NCBI GenBank assembly: GCA_024639885.1
Contig: JAHEGD010000004.1
Location: 335,545 to 399,544 of the forward strand
DNA from: Porticoccaceae bacterium
Lineage (GTDB): Bacteria > Pseudomonadota > Gammaproteobacteria > Pseudomonadales > Porticoccaceae
Direction of reading: 5' to 3'
DNA length: 64,000 nt
Shown here piece after piece: positions 1 to 9,417 of the stretch (positions are counted from its first letter, which is position 1; each line of letters opens with the position of its first letter). Position numbers and translations under genes: made by a program. The notes under the pieces are model-generated. The model did not search any database. It was not told the DNA's origin and saw only the letters and a list, made by a program, of their open reading frames with translations.

Positions 1-385
1 TGCCAGCGCTGCGCCGCTGTTGCCAGCCGCCGGCTGCAAAGCCGCGCACCACGGCCGCGCGGCTCAGCTTGCGGCGCAGCGCCGGCACCAAGCCGGCAAA
101 ACCGATCGCGTCGGTGATAAACCCAGGGGTCAGCAACAGCGCGCCGCAGAAGGCGAGTATCAGCCCTTCGACCAGCTCGGCAGCCGGCAGCTCACCGCGG
201 GCCAGTTTCTGCTGGCCGCGCCAGAGAGTCTCAAAACCCTGTATCCGCAACAGCCGGTAGCCGACCATGGCGGTGGCCAGTATCAGCACCAGCGTCCAGC
301 TGGCGCCGATCGCCCCACCCACCTGAATCAACACCGCGATCTCGATCGCCGGTACCAAAATAAACAGCAACAAACCCAGCGGCAT
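1..385 (-). CDS. fxsA: FxsA family membrane protein (C-terminus cut by the window start)
   Basis: Reverse-strand translation from ATG at 385: MPLGLLLFILVPAIEIAVLIQVGGAIGASWTLVLILATAMVGYRLLRIQGFETLWRGQQKLARGELPAAELVEGLILAFCGALLITPGFITDAIGF; no stop before position 1, so it is missing from the ORF track. Confidence 0.88.
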   Translation of the reverse strand, partial: MPLGLLLFILVPAIEIAVLIQVGGAIGASWTLVLILATAMVGYRLLRIQGFETLWRGQQKLARGELPAAELVEGLILAFCGALLLTPGFITDAIGFAGLVPALRRKLSRAAVVRGFAAGGWQQRRSAG

Positions 386-460
386 AGCCCGCCTCCCAGA
401 CAGTGATTGAGCGGCCGCAGCAGAGTGTTAACTGCGCCCGGTTTCGCGTAATCTGCGCCC

Positions 461-793
461 ATGGTAACCGACTCCGCCGCCACCGGCACTGCCCCAGATC
501 AACCGCGCGACCAGCTCTGGCTGCTGCTCGCGGCGATTCCGCGCGGGCGCGTCACCAGCTACGGCCGTCTGGCGGCACTAGCTGGGGCCGGCAACGCAGC
601 GCGCTGGGTCGGCCGGCAACTGGCCAGCCTGCCCAGCGACAGCGCCCTGCCCTGGCATCGGGTGGTCAGCAGCAGCGGCGCGATCGCCGCGCGGCCCGGT
701 GCAGAGCGCCAGCTAGCCCGCCTAGCGGCAGAAGGGGTGGTCTGTAAAAACGGCCGGCTGCGGCTCGCCGACTACCTCTGGGAGCCGGCGTGA
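461..793 (+). CDS. MGMT-family alkyltransferase-like (ATL) protein, active-site Cys replaced by Trp (PWHRVV)
   Basis: IPRGRVTSYGRLAALAG...ARWVGRQLAS...LPWHRVVSSSGAIA matches the MGMT DNA-binding/active-site fold. Confidence 0.85.
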   Translation: MVTDSAATGTAPDQPRDQLWLLLAAIPRGRVTSYGRLAALAGAGNAARWVGRQLASLPSDSALPWHRVVSSSGAIAARPGAERQLARLAAEGVVCKNGRLRLADYLWEPA

Positions 794-2052
794 CCGCCGC
801 TGCGCCGCGCTGGCGCGAGCTCTGTAACCGGCGCATGGTGATCTGCCTGTTCACCGGCTTTGCGTCGGGGCTGCCGCTCTATATTTTAATCACGCTAATC
901 CCGGCCTGGCTGCGCAGCGAAGGGGTTGGGCTGGCCGAGATCGGCTTCTTTGCACTGATCGGGCTGCCCTACACCTGGAAGTTTATCTGGGCACCGCTGG
1001 TCGATCGCTTTGCGCTGCCGCTCTACCGGCTCGGGCTGCGGCGCAGCTGGATGCTGGCCACACAGCTACTGCTGCTGGCGGCGATCGGTGGGCTCGGCTG
1101 GCTCAACCCCAGCGAGCAGCTCGGCGCTATCGCCGCGCTGTCGTTCGCGGTCGCGCTGCTCAGCGCCAGCCAAGATGTGGTGCTCGACGCCTACCGCCGC
1201 GAGCTGCTGCCCGACCACGAGCTCGGCCTTGGCAACTCGCTGCACGTCAACGCCTACCGCATCGCCGGGCTGGTGCCGGGCTCGCTGTCGCTGATCCTCG
1301 CCGACCTGCTGCCGTGGTCTTGGGTATTCTTGATCACCGCCGCGTTTATGTTGGTGGCGGTGGCGCTGACGCTCGCGATCGCCGAGCCAGCCACCAGCCA
1401 ACAGCGCCCGGCCACCCTGCGCGCCGCCGTGGTCGAGCCGTTCAATGAATTCTTTGCCCGCAACGGCCGCCGCCAGGCGCTCGCCGTGCTCGCTTTTATG
1501 CTGCTCTACAAGCTCGGCGACAGTTTGGCGACCGCGCTGGCGACACCGTTCTATTTAGATATGGGGTTTACCACGACCGACATCGGTCTGGTCGCCAAAC
1601 ACGCCGCGCTGTGGCCGATGATTATCGGCGGTATTCTCGGCGGGCTGTGGATGGTCAAGATCGGCATCAACCGCGCGCTGTGGCTGTTCGGTGTGGTGCA
1701 GGTGATCTCCATACTCGGCTTTGCGCTGCTCGCCAAGCTCGGTGGCGGGCTGTGGATGCTGGCGCTGGTGATCGGCTTTGAGTACTTGGGCGTAGGGCTC
1801 GGCACCGCCGCCTTCGTGGCGTTTATCGCCCGCACCACCCACCCCGCCTACGCCGCCACCCAGATTGCGCTGTTTACCGCCATCACCGCGCTGCCGCGCA
1901 CGGTCGCCAATGCCGCTACCGGCGTGGTGGTCGAGGCAGTTGGCTGGGAGCTATTTTTCTACGGCTGCGCGCTGTTGGCGCTGCCGGGTATGCTACTGCT
2001 GATCTGGGTAGCGCCCTGGCATCAACCGGCCGCTGCTAACAGCGACCGGTAG
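790..2052 (+). CDS. ampG: AmpG-like muropeptide MFS permease
   Basis: 12-TM MFS protein, FTGFASGLPLYILITLIPAWLRSEGVGLAEIGFFALIGLPYTWKFIWAPLVDR; adjacent to ampD. Confidence 0.85.
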   Translation: MTAAAPRWRELCNRRMVICLFTGFASGLPLYILITLIPAWLRSEGVGLAEIGFFALIGLPYTWKFIWAPLVDRFALPLYRLGLRRSWMLATQLLLLAAIGGLGWLNPSEQLGAIAALSFAVALLSASQDVVLDAYRRELLPDHELGLGNSLHVNAYRIAGLVPGSLSLILADLLPWSWVFLITAAFMLVAVALTLAIAEPATSQQRPATLRAAVVEPFNEFFARNGRRQALAVLAFMLLYKLGDSLATALATPFYLDMGFTTTDIGLVAKHAALWPMIIGGILGGLWMVKIGINRALWLFGVVQVISILGFALLAKLGGGLWMLALVIGFEYLGVGLGTAAFVAFIARTTHPAYAATQIALFTAITALPRTVANAATGVVVEAVGWELFFYGCALLALPGMLLLIWVAPWHQPAAANSDR

Positions 2053-2594
2053 CGCGGCCACTCAAAGGCGTCGCCGGGGTCGCTCTTGCGGCCGGGGGCG
2101 ATATCGCTGTGGCCGACCACTCGCTCGCGGTTAAGCGCCGGATAGCGCGCCATCAATACCGCGCTCAAGGCGGCCAGCGCGCGGTACTGGGCGTCGCTGT
2201 AGGCGACGTCGTCGCAGCCCTCAAGCTCTACCCCTATCGAGAAGTCGTTGCAGTTGTCGCGGCCGGCAAACTGCGATTGGCCGGCGTGCCAGGCGCGCTG
2301 CTCGGTGGCGACAAACTGAGTGATGGCGCCGCAGCGGGCGATCAAGAAGTGCGCCGACACCTGCAGCGCAGCGATTTCGGCGAAGTAGGGGTCGGCATCA
2401 ACGTCGAGCGTATTGCAAAAAAACGCCTCAATGTGGCCGCCACCAAACTGGCCCGGCGGCAGGCTGATGTTGTGCACCACCAGCAGCGACACCTCACTGC
2501 CGGCCGGACGCTGATTGGCGTTCGGCGATGGCCGCTGTACGGCACCGCGCAGCCAGCCCTCTGCCGTCAATTCAAACTCGCCCCGCATCGCCAC
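2022..2594 (-). CDS. ampD: 1,6-anhydro-N-acetylmuramyl-L-alanine amidase AmpD
   Basis: LLVVHNISLPPGQFGGGHIEAFF, VSAHFLIARCGAITQFV, NDFSIGVELEG, VGHSDIAPGRKSDPG. Confidence 0.93.
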   Translation of the reverse strand: MAMRGEFELTAEGWLRGAVQRPSPNANQRPAGSEVSLLVVHNISLPPGQFGGGHIEAFFCNTLDVDADPYFAEIAALQVSAHFLIARCGAITQFVATEQRAWHAGQSQFAGRDNCNDFSIGVELEGCDDVAYSDAQYRALAALSAVLMARYPALNRERVVGHSDIAPGRKSDPGDAFEWPRYRSLLAAAG

Positions 2595-2651
2595 TCCTCT
2601 GATCGCCGCCGCCGCCGTATAATGGCTGGCCCATCAATACCGAGCACGATT

Positions 2652-3575
2652 ATGCCAGAGTTAACCCCGCCAGCAGAACCGCGCCAGCGCGCCACGCTCA
2701 CCCAACAGTTTGGCCTGCACTCGACTGCTGAGCCGGCCTTCGCCGCACAGATAGCCGCCAGCGTGGCTGCCGCACTGGCCGAAGATATCGGCGATGGCGA
2801 TGTCACCGCCGCGCTGATACCGGCCGCACAGCGCGCCGAGGCGGTGGTGATCAGCCGCGAACCGGCGGTAGTCTGTGGCCGGCCGTGGGTCGATGCGGTG
2901 TTTGCCGCTGTCGATAGCCGGGTCGAGATTGAATGGCTGGTCAGTGAAGGGGAGCGCGTGGTCGCCGACCAACCACTGTTCAGATTGCGCGGCGCCAGCC
3001 GCTCGCTGCTGACCGGCGAGCGCTGCGCGCTCAACTTCTTGCAGACGCTGTCGGCTACCGCCACCACCGCCAGCGACTACGCGGCGCTGGCCGCGCCAGC
3101 CGGCATCGCCGTGCTCGACACCCGCAAGACCATCCCCGGGCTGCGCTATGCACAAAAATACGCAGTCGCTATCGGCGGCTGCTACAACCACCGCATCGGC
3201 CTGTTCGACGCCTTTTTGATAAAAGAGAACCACATCGCCGGCTGTGGCTCGATCGCCGCCGCGGTCGCCACCGCCCGCAGCCAGCAGCCGCAGCTAATGG
3301 TCGAGGTCGAGGTGGAGAACCTCGACGAGCTCGACCAAGCGATCGCCGCCGGCGCCGATCGGATTATGCTCGACAACTTCTCGGCCGAGCAGCTGCATGC
3401 AGTCGCCGAGCGCGATCTAGGCAGCTGCGAATTGGAGGTATCGGGCAACATCGAGGCGAGCGCGTTAGCGGCGCTGGGCAACAGTGCGGTGCACTTTATC
3501 TCCTCCGGCGCGCTGACCAAACACCTGCGCGCTATCGACCTATCGATGCGCCTGACGGTGATCGACAACGGCTAG
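2652..3575 (+). CDS. nadC: nicotinate-nucleotide pyrophosphorylase (carboxylating)
   Basis: LNFLQTLSATATTASDYAAL, LDTRKTIPGLRYAQKYAVAIGGCYNHRIGLFDAFLIKENHI, IMLDNFSAEQ; start ATG at 2652 within the longer ORF. Confidence 0.93.
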   Translation: MPELTPPAEPRQRATLTQQFGLHSTAEPAFAAQIAASVAAALAEDIGDGDVTAALIPAAQRAEAVVISREPAVVCGRPWVDAVFAAVDSRVEIEWLVSEGERVVADQPLFRLRGASRSLLTGERCALNFLQTLSATATTASDYAALAAPAGIAVLDTRKTIPGLRYAQKYAVAIGGCYNHRIGLFDAFLIKENHIAGCGSIAAAVATARSQQPQLMVEVEVENLDELDQAIAAGADRIMLDNFSAEQLHAVAERDLGSCELEVSGNIEASALAALGNSAVHFISSGALTKHLRAIDLSMRLTVIDNG

Positions 3576-3586
3576 GAAGCCGCGCA

Positions 3587-3617
3587 CAAAAAAGGCGAGC
3601 CGAAGCTCGCCTTTTTT
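3587..3617. terminator. bidirectional intrinsic terminator between convergent nadC and pilA
   Basis: AAAAAAGGCGAGCCGAAGCTCGCCTTTTTT: perfect stem flanked by A and T tracts. Confidence 0.85.
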
Positions 3618-3634
3618 ACCGTGCAACAGCCGGG

Positions 3635-4120
3635 TTATTCGGCAGCGGCGGCCCGACAGTTGGTCGGGAAGTACTTATTGAGGGCAACCGAGCTAGGCGC
3701 ACAGCTCCACTCGTAGACAGAGCCCTCGCTGGTGACGGTATCACCATCGCTATTCTTCGGGGTAAACACGACACTGCCGGCGTCCAGCACAGCGTTCGAG
3801 GTGCCCTGGACAGAGACGGTGATCACACCGCTGCTGACCGCGACACTCTTAACGTACTGCGAGGTGGCCGTGGCAGAGGCACAGCCCCAGGCGGTGTAGG
3901 TGGAGATGTTCTCGCTCTGGGCAACTTCTGAGACCTCTAGCTTACAGGGGGCGGCGGCCAGTACCACTTCAGACATCTTGGCGCGCAGCGTGTAGTCGTT
4001 GTACTGTGGTACCGCGACAGCGGCCAGAATGGCAATAATGGCTACCACGATCATCAGCTCGATCAGGGTGAAACCGGCCTGATTCGCCTTCATTTTTGTT
4101 GTGCGCTGAACAGCTTTCAT
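3635..4120 (-). CDS. pilA: type IV major pilin PilA
   Basis: prepilin motif QAG^[42 protein letters not shown] just before the 4120 ATG. Confidence 0.9.
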   Translation of the reverse strand: MKAVQRTTKMKANQAGFTLIELMIVVAIIAILAAVAVPQYNDYTLRAKMSEVVLAAAPCKLEVSEVAQSENISTYTAWGCASATATSQYVKSVAVSSGVITVSVQGTSNAVLDAGSVVFTPKNSDGDTVTSEGSVYEWSCAPSSVALNKYFPTNCRAAAAE

Positions 4121-4346
4121 ACACCTCTCCTTAATAAAATAGATACCCGCTGGGCTGCACCGATTGCGCCGCCCCGGTCAGGACCGCTCTAATATACCAA
4201 AAACAGCCGTTATTATAATGTCTCGGGGAAAATATTTAACCGGCCGCGCAGCGTGCCGCGCTCTCACCCCAAAACCGAGTTGCCAGCCGGCCGCGCCGCT
4301 GGTGTAAACTGTCTAACTACAACTCGGCTTGGAAGATCCCTGTGCA

Positions 4347-6077
4347 ATGAGTGCCGCCAACCCCGTGCTACACGGTTTACCCCAGCGACTGGTCGCCGAG
4401 CGCCACCTCGATGAGCGCGCCGCCGCCGACCTGTTGGCGCGCGCCGCTACCGAGCGGCGCTCGCCACTGCTGGTGCTCTATGAGAGCAACCTTGTCGATG
4501 GCGCCCAGATCGCCGGCTGCGCAGGGCGAGAGTTTGGCTTGCCGGTCTACGACTTAACCAGCCACCAGCTGGATGCCGCGCCGCGCCACTTAGTCGACGC
4601 CAAGCTGCTGCGCAAACATACCGCACTGCCGCTCTACCGGCGCGGCAACCGCTTGTTTGTCGCCATCGGCGACCCCACCAACTACCAGGCGATCGCCGAG
4701 ATACAGTTTCAGACCGGCACCACCGTCGAGCCGGTGCTGTGCCGGCTAGACCAGCTGACTGCGCTGCTCGACCAATTTCTTGACGACCCCGCCGAGCGGG
4801 CGCTGGACGACACCCTCGGCACCATCGATGAGATCCACCTCGACGAGCTCGATATCGAGATGGGCGAGCCCGACGATGAGATTGACACCAACAGCAGCGG
4901 CCAAGACGACGCCCCGGTGGTCCGCTTTGTCAATAAGATGATGCTCGACGCCATTCGGCTCGGCGCGTCGGATATCCACTTTGAGCCTTATGAGAAGCAC
5001 TACCGAATCCGCTTTCGAATCGATGGCGTGCTCCAGGAGATCTCGCGCCCGCCGGTTAACTTGGCACCGCGGCTGGCTGCCCGCCTCAAGGTGATGTCGC
5101 GTATGGATATCTCCGAGCGGCGGGTACCCCAAGACGGCCGCATCAAGCTCAAGCTGTCAAAGAGCCGCGCCATCGACTTTCGGGTCAACAGCTTGCCGCT
5201 GCAATTTGGCGAGAAGATCGTGCTGCGAATTCTCGACCCCGCCTCGGCGCAGATGGGGCTCGATGCGCTCGGTTTTGAGCCAGATCAGCGCCAGCTTTAC
5301 CAACAGGCGCTCGACCGCCCACAGGGAATGATTCTGGTCACCGGGCCAACCGGTAGCGGCAAGACGGTCAGCCTCTACACCGGGCTCAACGCGCTCAATA
5401 ACGACGAGCGCAATATCTCTACCGCCGAAGACCCGGTCGAGATCAACATCGACGGCATCAACCAGGTACAGATCAACCTCAAGGTCGGGCTGACCTTCGC
5501 TGAGGCGCTGCGCTCGTTCTTGCGCCAAGACCCGGATGTGGTGATGGTCGGTGAGATACGCGACCTAGAGACTGCCGAGATCTCTATTAAAGCTGCCCAG
5601 ACGGGCCACTTAGTGCTGTCGACTCTGCACACCAACAGTGCCACAGAGACGCTCACCCGGTTGCTGAACATGGGGGTTGCCACCTTCAATGTGGCCACCT
5701 CGGTGTCGCTGATCATCGCCCAACGGCTGGCCCGCAAACTCTGCGACAACTGCAAAACTGCGCAGCCGCCGCTGCCGGCCACGATCCTCGCCGAACAGGG
5801 GCTAGACCAACTGGAGCTGGCTGCCAGCGAGCTGACCCTGTACAGCGCGGAGGGCTGTGAACAGTGCCGCGACGGCTACCGCGGGCGCATCGGCATCTAC
5901 GAAACACTGGCGATCAGCGAGCAGTTGGCCGCAGTCATTATGAGCGGTGCCAGCTCGCTGGAGACGCTAGCCGCCGCTAAAGCCGAGGGGTTTAAAACGC
6001 TCCGCTACAACGCCCTGCGCAAGGTAGCCGCCGGCATCATCAGCCTCGAAGAGGCCAACCGCATCACCCGCCAGTAA
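4347..6077 (+). CDS. pilB: type IV-A pilus assembly ATPase PilB
   Basis: GATGSGKTVSLYTGL-type Walker A (GPTGSGKT), DPDVVMVGEIRDLETAEISIKAAQTGHLVLSTLHTNSA, CxxC zinc motifs; start assigned to ATG 4347. Confidence 0.93.
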   Translation: MSAANPVLHGLPQRLVAERHLDERAAADLLARAATERRSPLLVLYESNLVDGAQIAGCAGREFGLPVYDLTSHQLDAAPRHLVDAKLLRKHTALPLYRRGNRLFVAIGDPTNYQAIAEIQFQTGTTVEPVLCRLDQLTALLDQFLDDPAERALDDTLGTIDEIHLDELDIEMGEPDDEIDTNSSGQDDAPVVRFVNKMMLDAIRLGASDIHFEPYEKHYRIRFRIDGVLQEISRPPVNLAPRLAARLKVMSRMDISERRVPQDGRIKLKLSKSRAIDFRVNSLPLQFGEKIVLRILDPASAQMGLDALGFEPDQRQLYQQALDRPQGMILVTGPTGSGKTVSLYTGLNALNNDERNISTAEDPVEINIDGINQVQINLKVGLTFAEALRSFLRQDPDVVMVGEIRDLETAEISIKAAQTGHLVLSTLHTNSATETLTRLLNMGVATFNVATSVSLIIAQRLARKLCDNCKTAQPPLPATILAEQGLDQLELAASELTLYSAEGCEQCRDGYRGRIGIYETLAISEQLAAVIMSGASSLETLAAAKAEGFKTLRYNALRKVAAGIISLEEANRITRQ

Positions 6078-6087
6078 CCGCCAGCCG

Positions 6088-7302
6088 ATGCCCGAGCCAC
6101 GCCAAAAGAGCTTCAGTTACCGCGGCCGCGATCGCCACGGCAAGCCGGTCGACGGTGAGCTGACCAGTGCCGACCGCGAGACCGCGCGCAGCCAGCTGCG
6201 CCGCCAAGGCATTTTGGCTACGGCTATCCGGCCGCTCCGTGAGCCGCTGTTTAAGGCGCGCGACAAACCGATCAAGGCCGCCGATGTCGCCATCCTAACC
6301 CGCCAGCTGGCGACCATGATGCGCGCCGGGATTCCATTGGTGCAGAGCTTTGATGTGGTCGCCGACGGGCTCGACAACCCGGCCCTGGCGCGGGTGGTGA
6401 TGCAGCTGCGCGACGATGTCTCGGCCGGCAATAGCTTCACACAAGCGCTGCAAAAACACCCCAAATTATTCGATCCGCTCTACTGTAGTTTAATCGGTGC
6501 CGGCGAGAGTGCCGGTGCACTCGAGAGTATGCTCAGCCGGGTAGCCACCTACCGCGAAAAATCTGAGCAGCTCAAGGCCAAAATCAAGAAGGCACTCGCC
6601 TACCCGACGTTTGTGGTGTTGGTCGCGGTAGTGGTCACCTCGATCCTGCTGATTAAAGTGGTGCCGGTGTTTGCCGACACCTTCGCTAGTTTCGGCGCCG
6701 AGCTGCCACCGTTCACGCAGTGGGTAATGCGGCTGTCGAGCGCACTGCAAGCGAACTGGTGGTGGCTGCTTGCGCTGGCGGTGGCCGGCGGCTGGGGGCT
6801 GCGCCAGCTGCGGCTGCGCTCGGCGGCGTTCGCCTTCGCGCTCGATCGACTGGCACTCAAACTGCCGATTGTCGGCTCGATACTGGAGCGCGCTATCGTC
6901 GCGCGGTTTGCCCGCACCCTGGCGACCACCTTCGCCGCTGGGGTACCGCTAGTCGAGGCGCTCAACTCGGTCGCCGATGCGGCCGGCAACGCACTCTACC
7001 GACAGCATATTTTGCAGATACGCGACGATGTCACCACCGGTATCGCCCTGCACCGGGCGGTGCGAGCGCGAAAACTTTTCCCCTCGCTACTTGAGCAGAT
7101 GACCGCGATCGGCGAGGAGTCCGGCGCACTCGACGATATGCTCGAGAAAACCGCAGAGCACTTTGAGCAGTCGGTCGACAACTCGGTCGACAGCCTTACT
7201 GCGCTGCTCGAGCCGATGATTATGGCGGTGCTCGGCATCGTCGTCGGCGGGCTGCTGTTTGCCATGTACCTGCCGATCTTTCAGCTCGGCGCGATTGTTT
7301 AA
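6088..7302 (+). CDS. pilC: type IV pilus inner membrane platform protein PilC
   Basis: T2SF domains, LTRQLATMMRAGIPLVQSFDVV, FARTLATTFAAGVPLVEALNSVA; follows pilB. Confidence 0.93.
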   Translation: MPEPRQKSFSYRGRDRHGKPVDGELTSADRETARSQLRRQGILATAIRPLREPLFKARDKPIKAADVAILTRQLATMMRAGIPLVQSFDVVADGLDNPALARVVMQLRDDVSAGNSFTQALQKHPKLFDPLYCSLIGAGESAGALESMLSRVATYREKSEQLKAKIKKALAYPTFVVLVAVVVTSILLIKVVPVFADTFASFGAELPPFTQWVMRLSSALQANWWWLLALAVAGGWGLRQLRLRSAAFAFALDRLALKLPIVGSILERAIVARFARTLATTFAAGVPLVEALNSVADAAGNALYRQHILQIRDDVTTGIALHRAVRARKLFPSLLEQMTAIGEESGALDDMLEKTAEHFEQSVDNSVDSLTALLEPMIMAVLGIVVGGLLFAMYLPIFQLGAIV

Positions 7303-7306
7303 CGGC

Positions 7307-8161
7307 ATGGGCAGCGCAACCATCGACATGTTGATCGCCGCCGGCCTGCTCGGGGCCGTCCTCGGCAGTTTTTACAACGTGGTCATTGCTCGGCTACCGG
7401 CAATGTTGGCGCGCGACTGGCAACAGCAGGCCGAGCAGCTGTTGGAGCTGCCCGATAGCACCGCCGCCGAGCCGCGGTTCAATTTGGTGGTGCCGCGCTC
7501 GCGCTGCCCGCACTGCCAGAGTGCGGTCGCCGCGCGCGACAATATTCCGCTGCTCAGCTTCGCGCTACTACGCGGCCGCTGCCGCCACTGCCGCGGCGCT
7601 ATCAGCTGGCGCTACCCAGCGGTAGAGCTGGCCAGCGCTGCGCTGGCGGCGGCGGTGGTTTGGCAGTTTGGGCTGACTGGCAACGCGCTGTTTGCGCTGG
7701 GCTTAGTCGGCATCTCGCTGATCTTGCTGGCGATAGACGCCGAGCACCAGCTGCTGCCCGATGCGCTGACGCTAGGGCTGCTGTGGCTCGGGCTGATCGC
7801 CAACCTCGATGGCCGGTTTGCCGCCAGCGGTGATGCCATAGTCGGCGCGGTAGCCGGCTACGGCGCATTGTGGCTGCTGTTCTGGGCGGTAAAATGGCTG
7901 ACCGGGCGCGATGCGATGGGCTACGGCGATTTTAAATACCTCGCTGCCATCGGCGCCTGGTTCGGTCTTGAAGGGGTGCTGGTGGGGCTGCTGATCGCCG
8001 CCACACTGGGCAGCCTGGTCGGTATCGGCGGCCGCCTGTGCGGCGCACTGGGGCGCTACCAAGAGGTCGCTTTCGGGCCGTACTTGGCGATCGCCGCTGT
8101 GATACTGCTATTTTTCCAACCGCTGTTAAGCAGCTGGCTATGGGGGGGATTGGGTGGCTGA
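7307..8161 (+). CDS. pilD: prepilin peptidase / N-methyltransferase PilD
   Basis: GSFYNVVIARLP, CPHCQSAVAARDNIPLLSF, CRHCRGAISWRYPAVE, GYGDFKYLAAIGAWFG. Confidence 0.93.
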   Translation: MGSATIDMLIAAGLLGAVLGSFYNVVIARLPAMLARDWQQQAEQLLELPDSTAAEPRFNLVVPRSRCPHCQSAVAARDNIPLLSFALLRGRCRHCRGAISWRYPAVELASAALAAAVVWQFGLTGNALFALGLVGISLILLAIDAEHQLLPDALTLGLLWLGLIANLDGRFAASGDAIVGAVAGYGALWLLFWAVKWLTGRDAMGYGDFKYLAAIGAWFGLEGVLVGLLIAATLGSLVGIGGRLCGALGRYQEVAFGPYLAIAAVILLFFQPLLSSWLWGGLGG

Positions 8162-8789
8162 CCAACCATTTGTCGTCGGGCTGACCGGCGGTATCGGCTC
8201 AGGTAAAAGCAGTGTCGCTGCGCTGCTGCGCGAGCGCGGCGTCAGCGTTGTCGACGCCGATCAAGTGGCCCGCCAAGTGGTTGAGCCAGGCCAGCCGGCG
8301 CTGGCCGCTATCGCCGAGCACTTTGGCGCCCAGCTACTGCTCGCCGACGGCGGGCTCGACCGCGCCGCGCTGCGCCAAATCATCTTCACCGATCCGGCCG
8401 CCAAACAGTGGTTGGAGCAGCTTACCCACCCGCTGATCGGCACCGAGCTGAGCCGCCAACTGGCCGCCGCACCGCCGCCCTATGCAGTATTGGAGAGCCC
8501 ACTGCTGCTAGAGACCGAGCAGCACCAGCGCTGCGACGTGATCGTGGTGGTCGATGTGACGCCTGCCCAGCAGCTGGCCCGCGCCGCCCAGCGCGACGGC
8601 AACAGCGAGGCGCAGATCCAGCGCATCATCGACGCCCAACTGCCGCGCCCAGCGCGGTTGGCGCGCGCCGACTACGTGGTCGACAACAGCGCCAGCCCAG
8701 CGGCACTGGCCGGCCAGGTCGAACAGCTGCACCAGAGCCTGTGCGCCGCCAGCGCACAAACGTATAAAGAGAGCCGAGAGAACCCATGA
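8154..8789 (+). CDS. coaE: dephospho-CoA kinase
   Basis: [39 protein letters not shown]. Confidence 0.95.
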   Translation: MADQPFVVGLTGGIGSGKSSVAALLRERGVSVVDADQVARQVVEPGQPALAAIAEHFGAQLLLADGGLDRAALRQIIFTDPAAKQWLEQLTHPLIGTELSRQLAAAPPPYAVLESPLLLETEQHQRCDVIVVVDVTPAQQLARAAQRDGNSEAQIQRIIDAQLPRPARLARADYVVDNSASPAALAGQVEQLHQSLCAASAQTYKESRENP

Positions 8790-9007
8790 CCAGCAGCCAG
8801 CCGAGCCAATTGCCCTGCCCGACCTGTCAGAAAACCATTGTCTGGAGTGACGCCTTCCCGTACCGGCCGTTTTGCTGCCAGCGCTGCCAACAGATCGACT
8901 TTGGCGAATGGGCAAGTGAATCGTTCACGCTGCCCGGTGAGCCGATCACCGACCCGGGGTTAATTGATGAACTGTACGGTGACGGTGAGGGCGGTAGTTA
9001 CAACTGA
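8786..9007 (+). CDS. yacG: DNA gyrase inhibitor YacG (zinc-binding)
   Basis: [35 protein letters not shown]. Confidence 0.93.
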   Translation: MTSSQPSQLPCPTCQKTIVWSDAFPYRPFCCQRCQQIDFGEWASESFTLPGEPITDPGLIDELYGDGEGGSYN

Positions 9008-9417
9008 TCGCACTGCTGGAGCTGCGCGATCAGCGCGCGGTTGGCGGCCGGAAAGCGTTCGGCATCGAGCGACTCGACAGCGACCCAGCTAATCGGCTGG
9101 CCCTGCTGGCCAGCCGGCTGGCCGCGCCACTTGGTCACCGCAAAGAAGTTCAGCGCGACCGATTTGTCGGCGTAGTCGTGGCAGTCGCGGCGCAGCAGGG
9201 TGGCGCCGCCAATGACAATACCCAGCTCTTCCAGCAGCTCGCGGGCAAGCGCCTGTTCAGCGCTCTCGCCGGCTTCGAGCTTGCCGCCGGGAAACTCCCA
9301 GCGATCGCCCTGGTGCTGCGCGGCGGAGCGGTAACTAACCAAGCAGCGCCCGGCGCTGTCGAGGATCACTGCGGCGGCGACCTCTACCCGCGGTTGGTCA
9401 GGTGCGGTATTCGGCAT
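8998..9417 (-). CDS. mutT: MutT-like 8-oxo-dGTP diphosphatase
   Basis: Nudix box [24 protein letters not shown]; inner start ATG 9417 ([18 protein letters not shown]). Confidence 0.85.
   Translation of the reverse strand: MPNTAPDQPRVEVAAAVILDSAGRCLVSYRSAAQHQGDRWEFPGGKLEAGESAEQALARELLEELGIVIGGATLLRRDCHDYADKSVALNFFAVTKWRGQPAGQQGQPISWVAVESLDAERFPAANRALIAQLQQCDQL

Noticed and set aside
2109-2651. N-terminal extension of the 488-aa ORF ahead of nadC
   Set aside because: It lies antisense to ampD and is not NadC-like; the NadC family sequence begins near ATG 2652.
4121-4346. sigma54 promoter for pilA
   Set aside because: A GGCACG is present on the minus strand but no TTGC follows at the required spacing, so I could not support a -24/-12 promoter.
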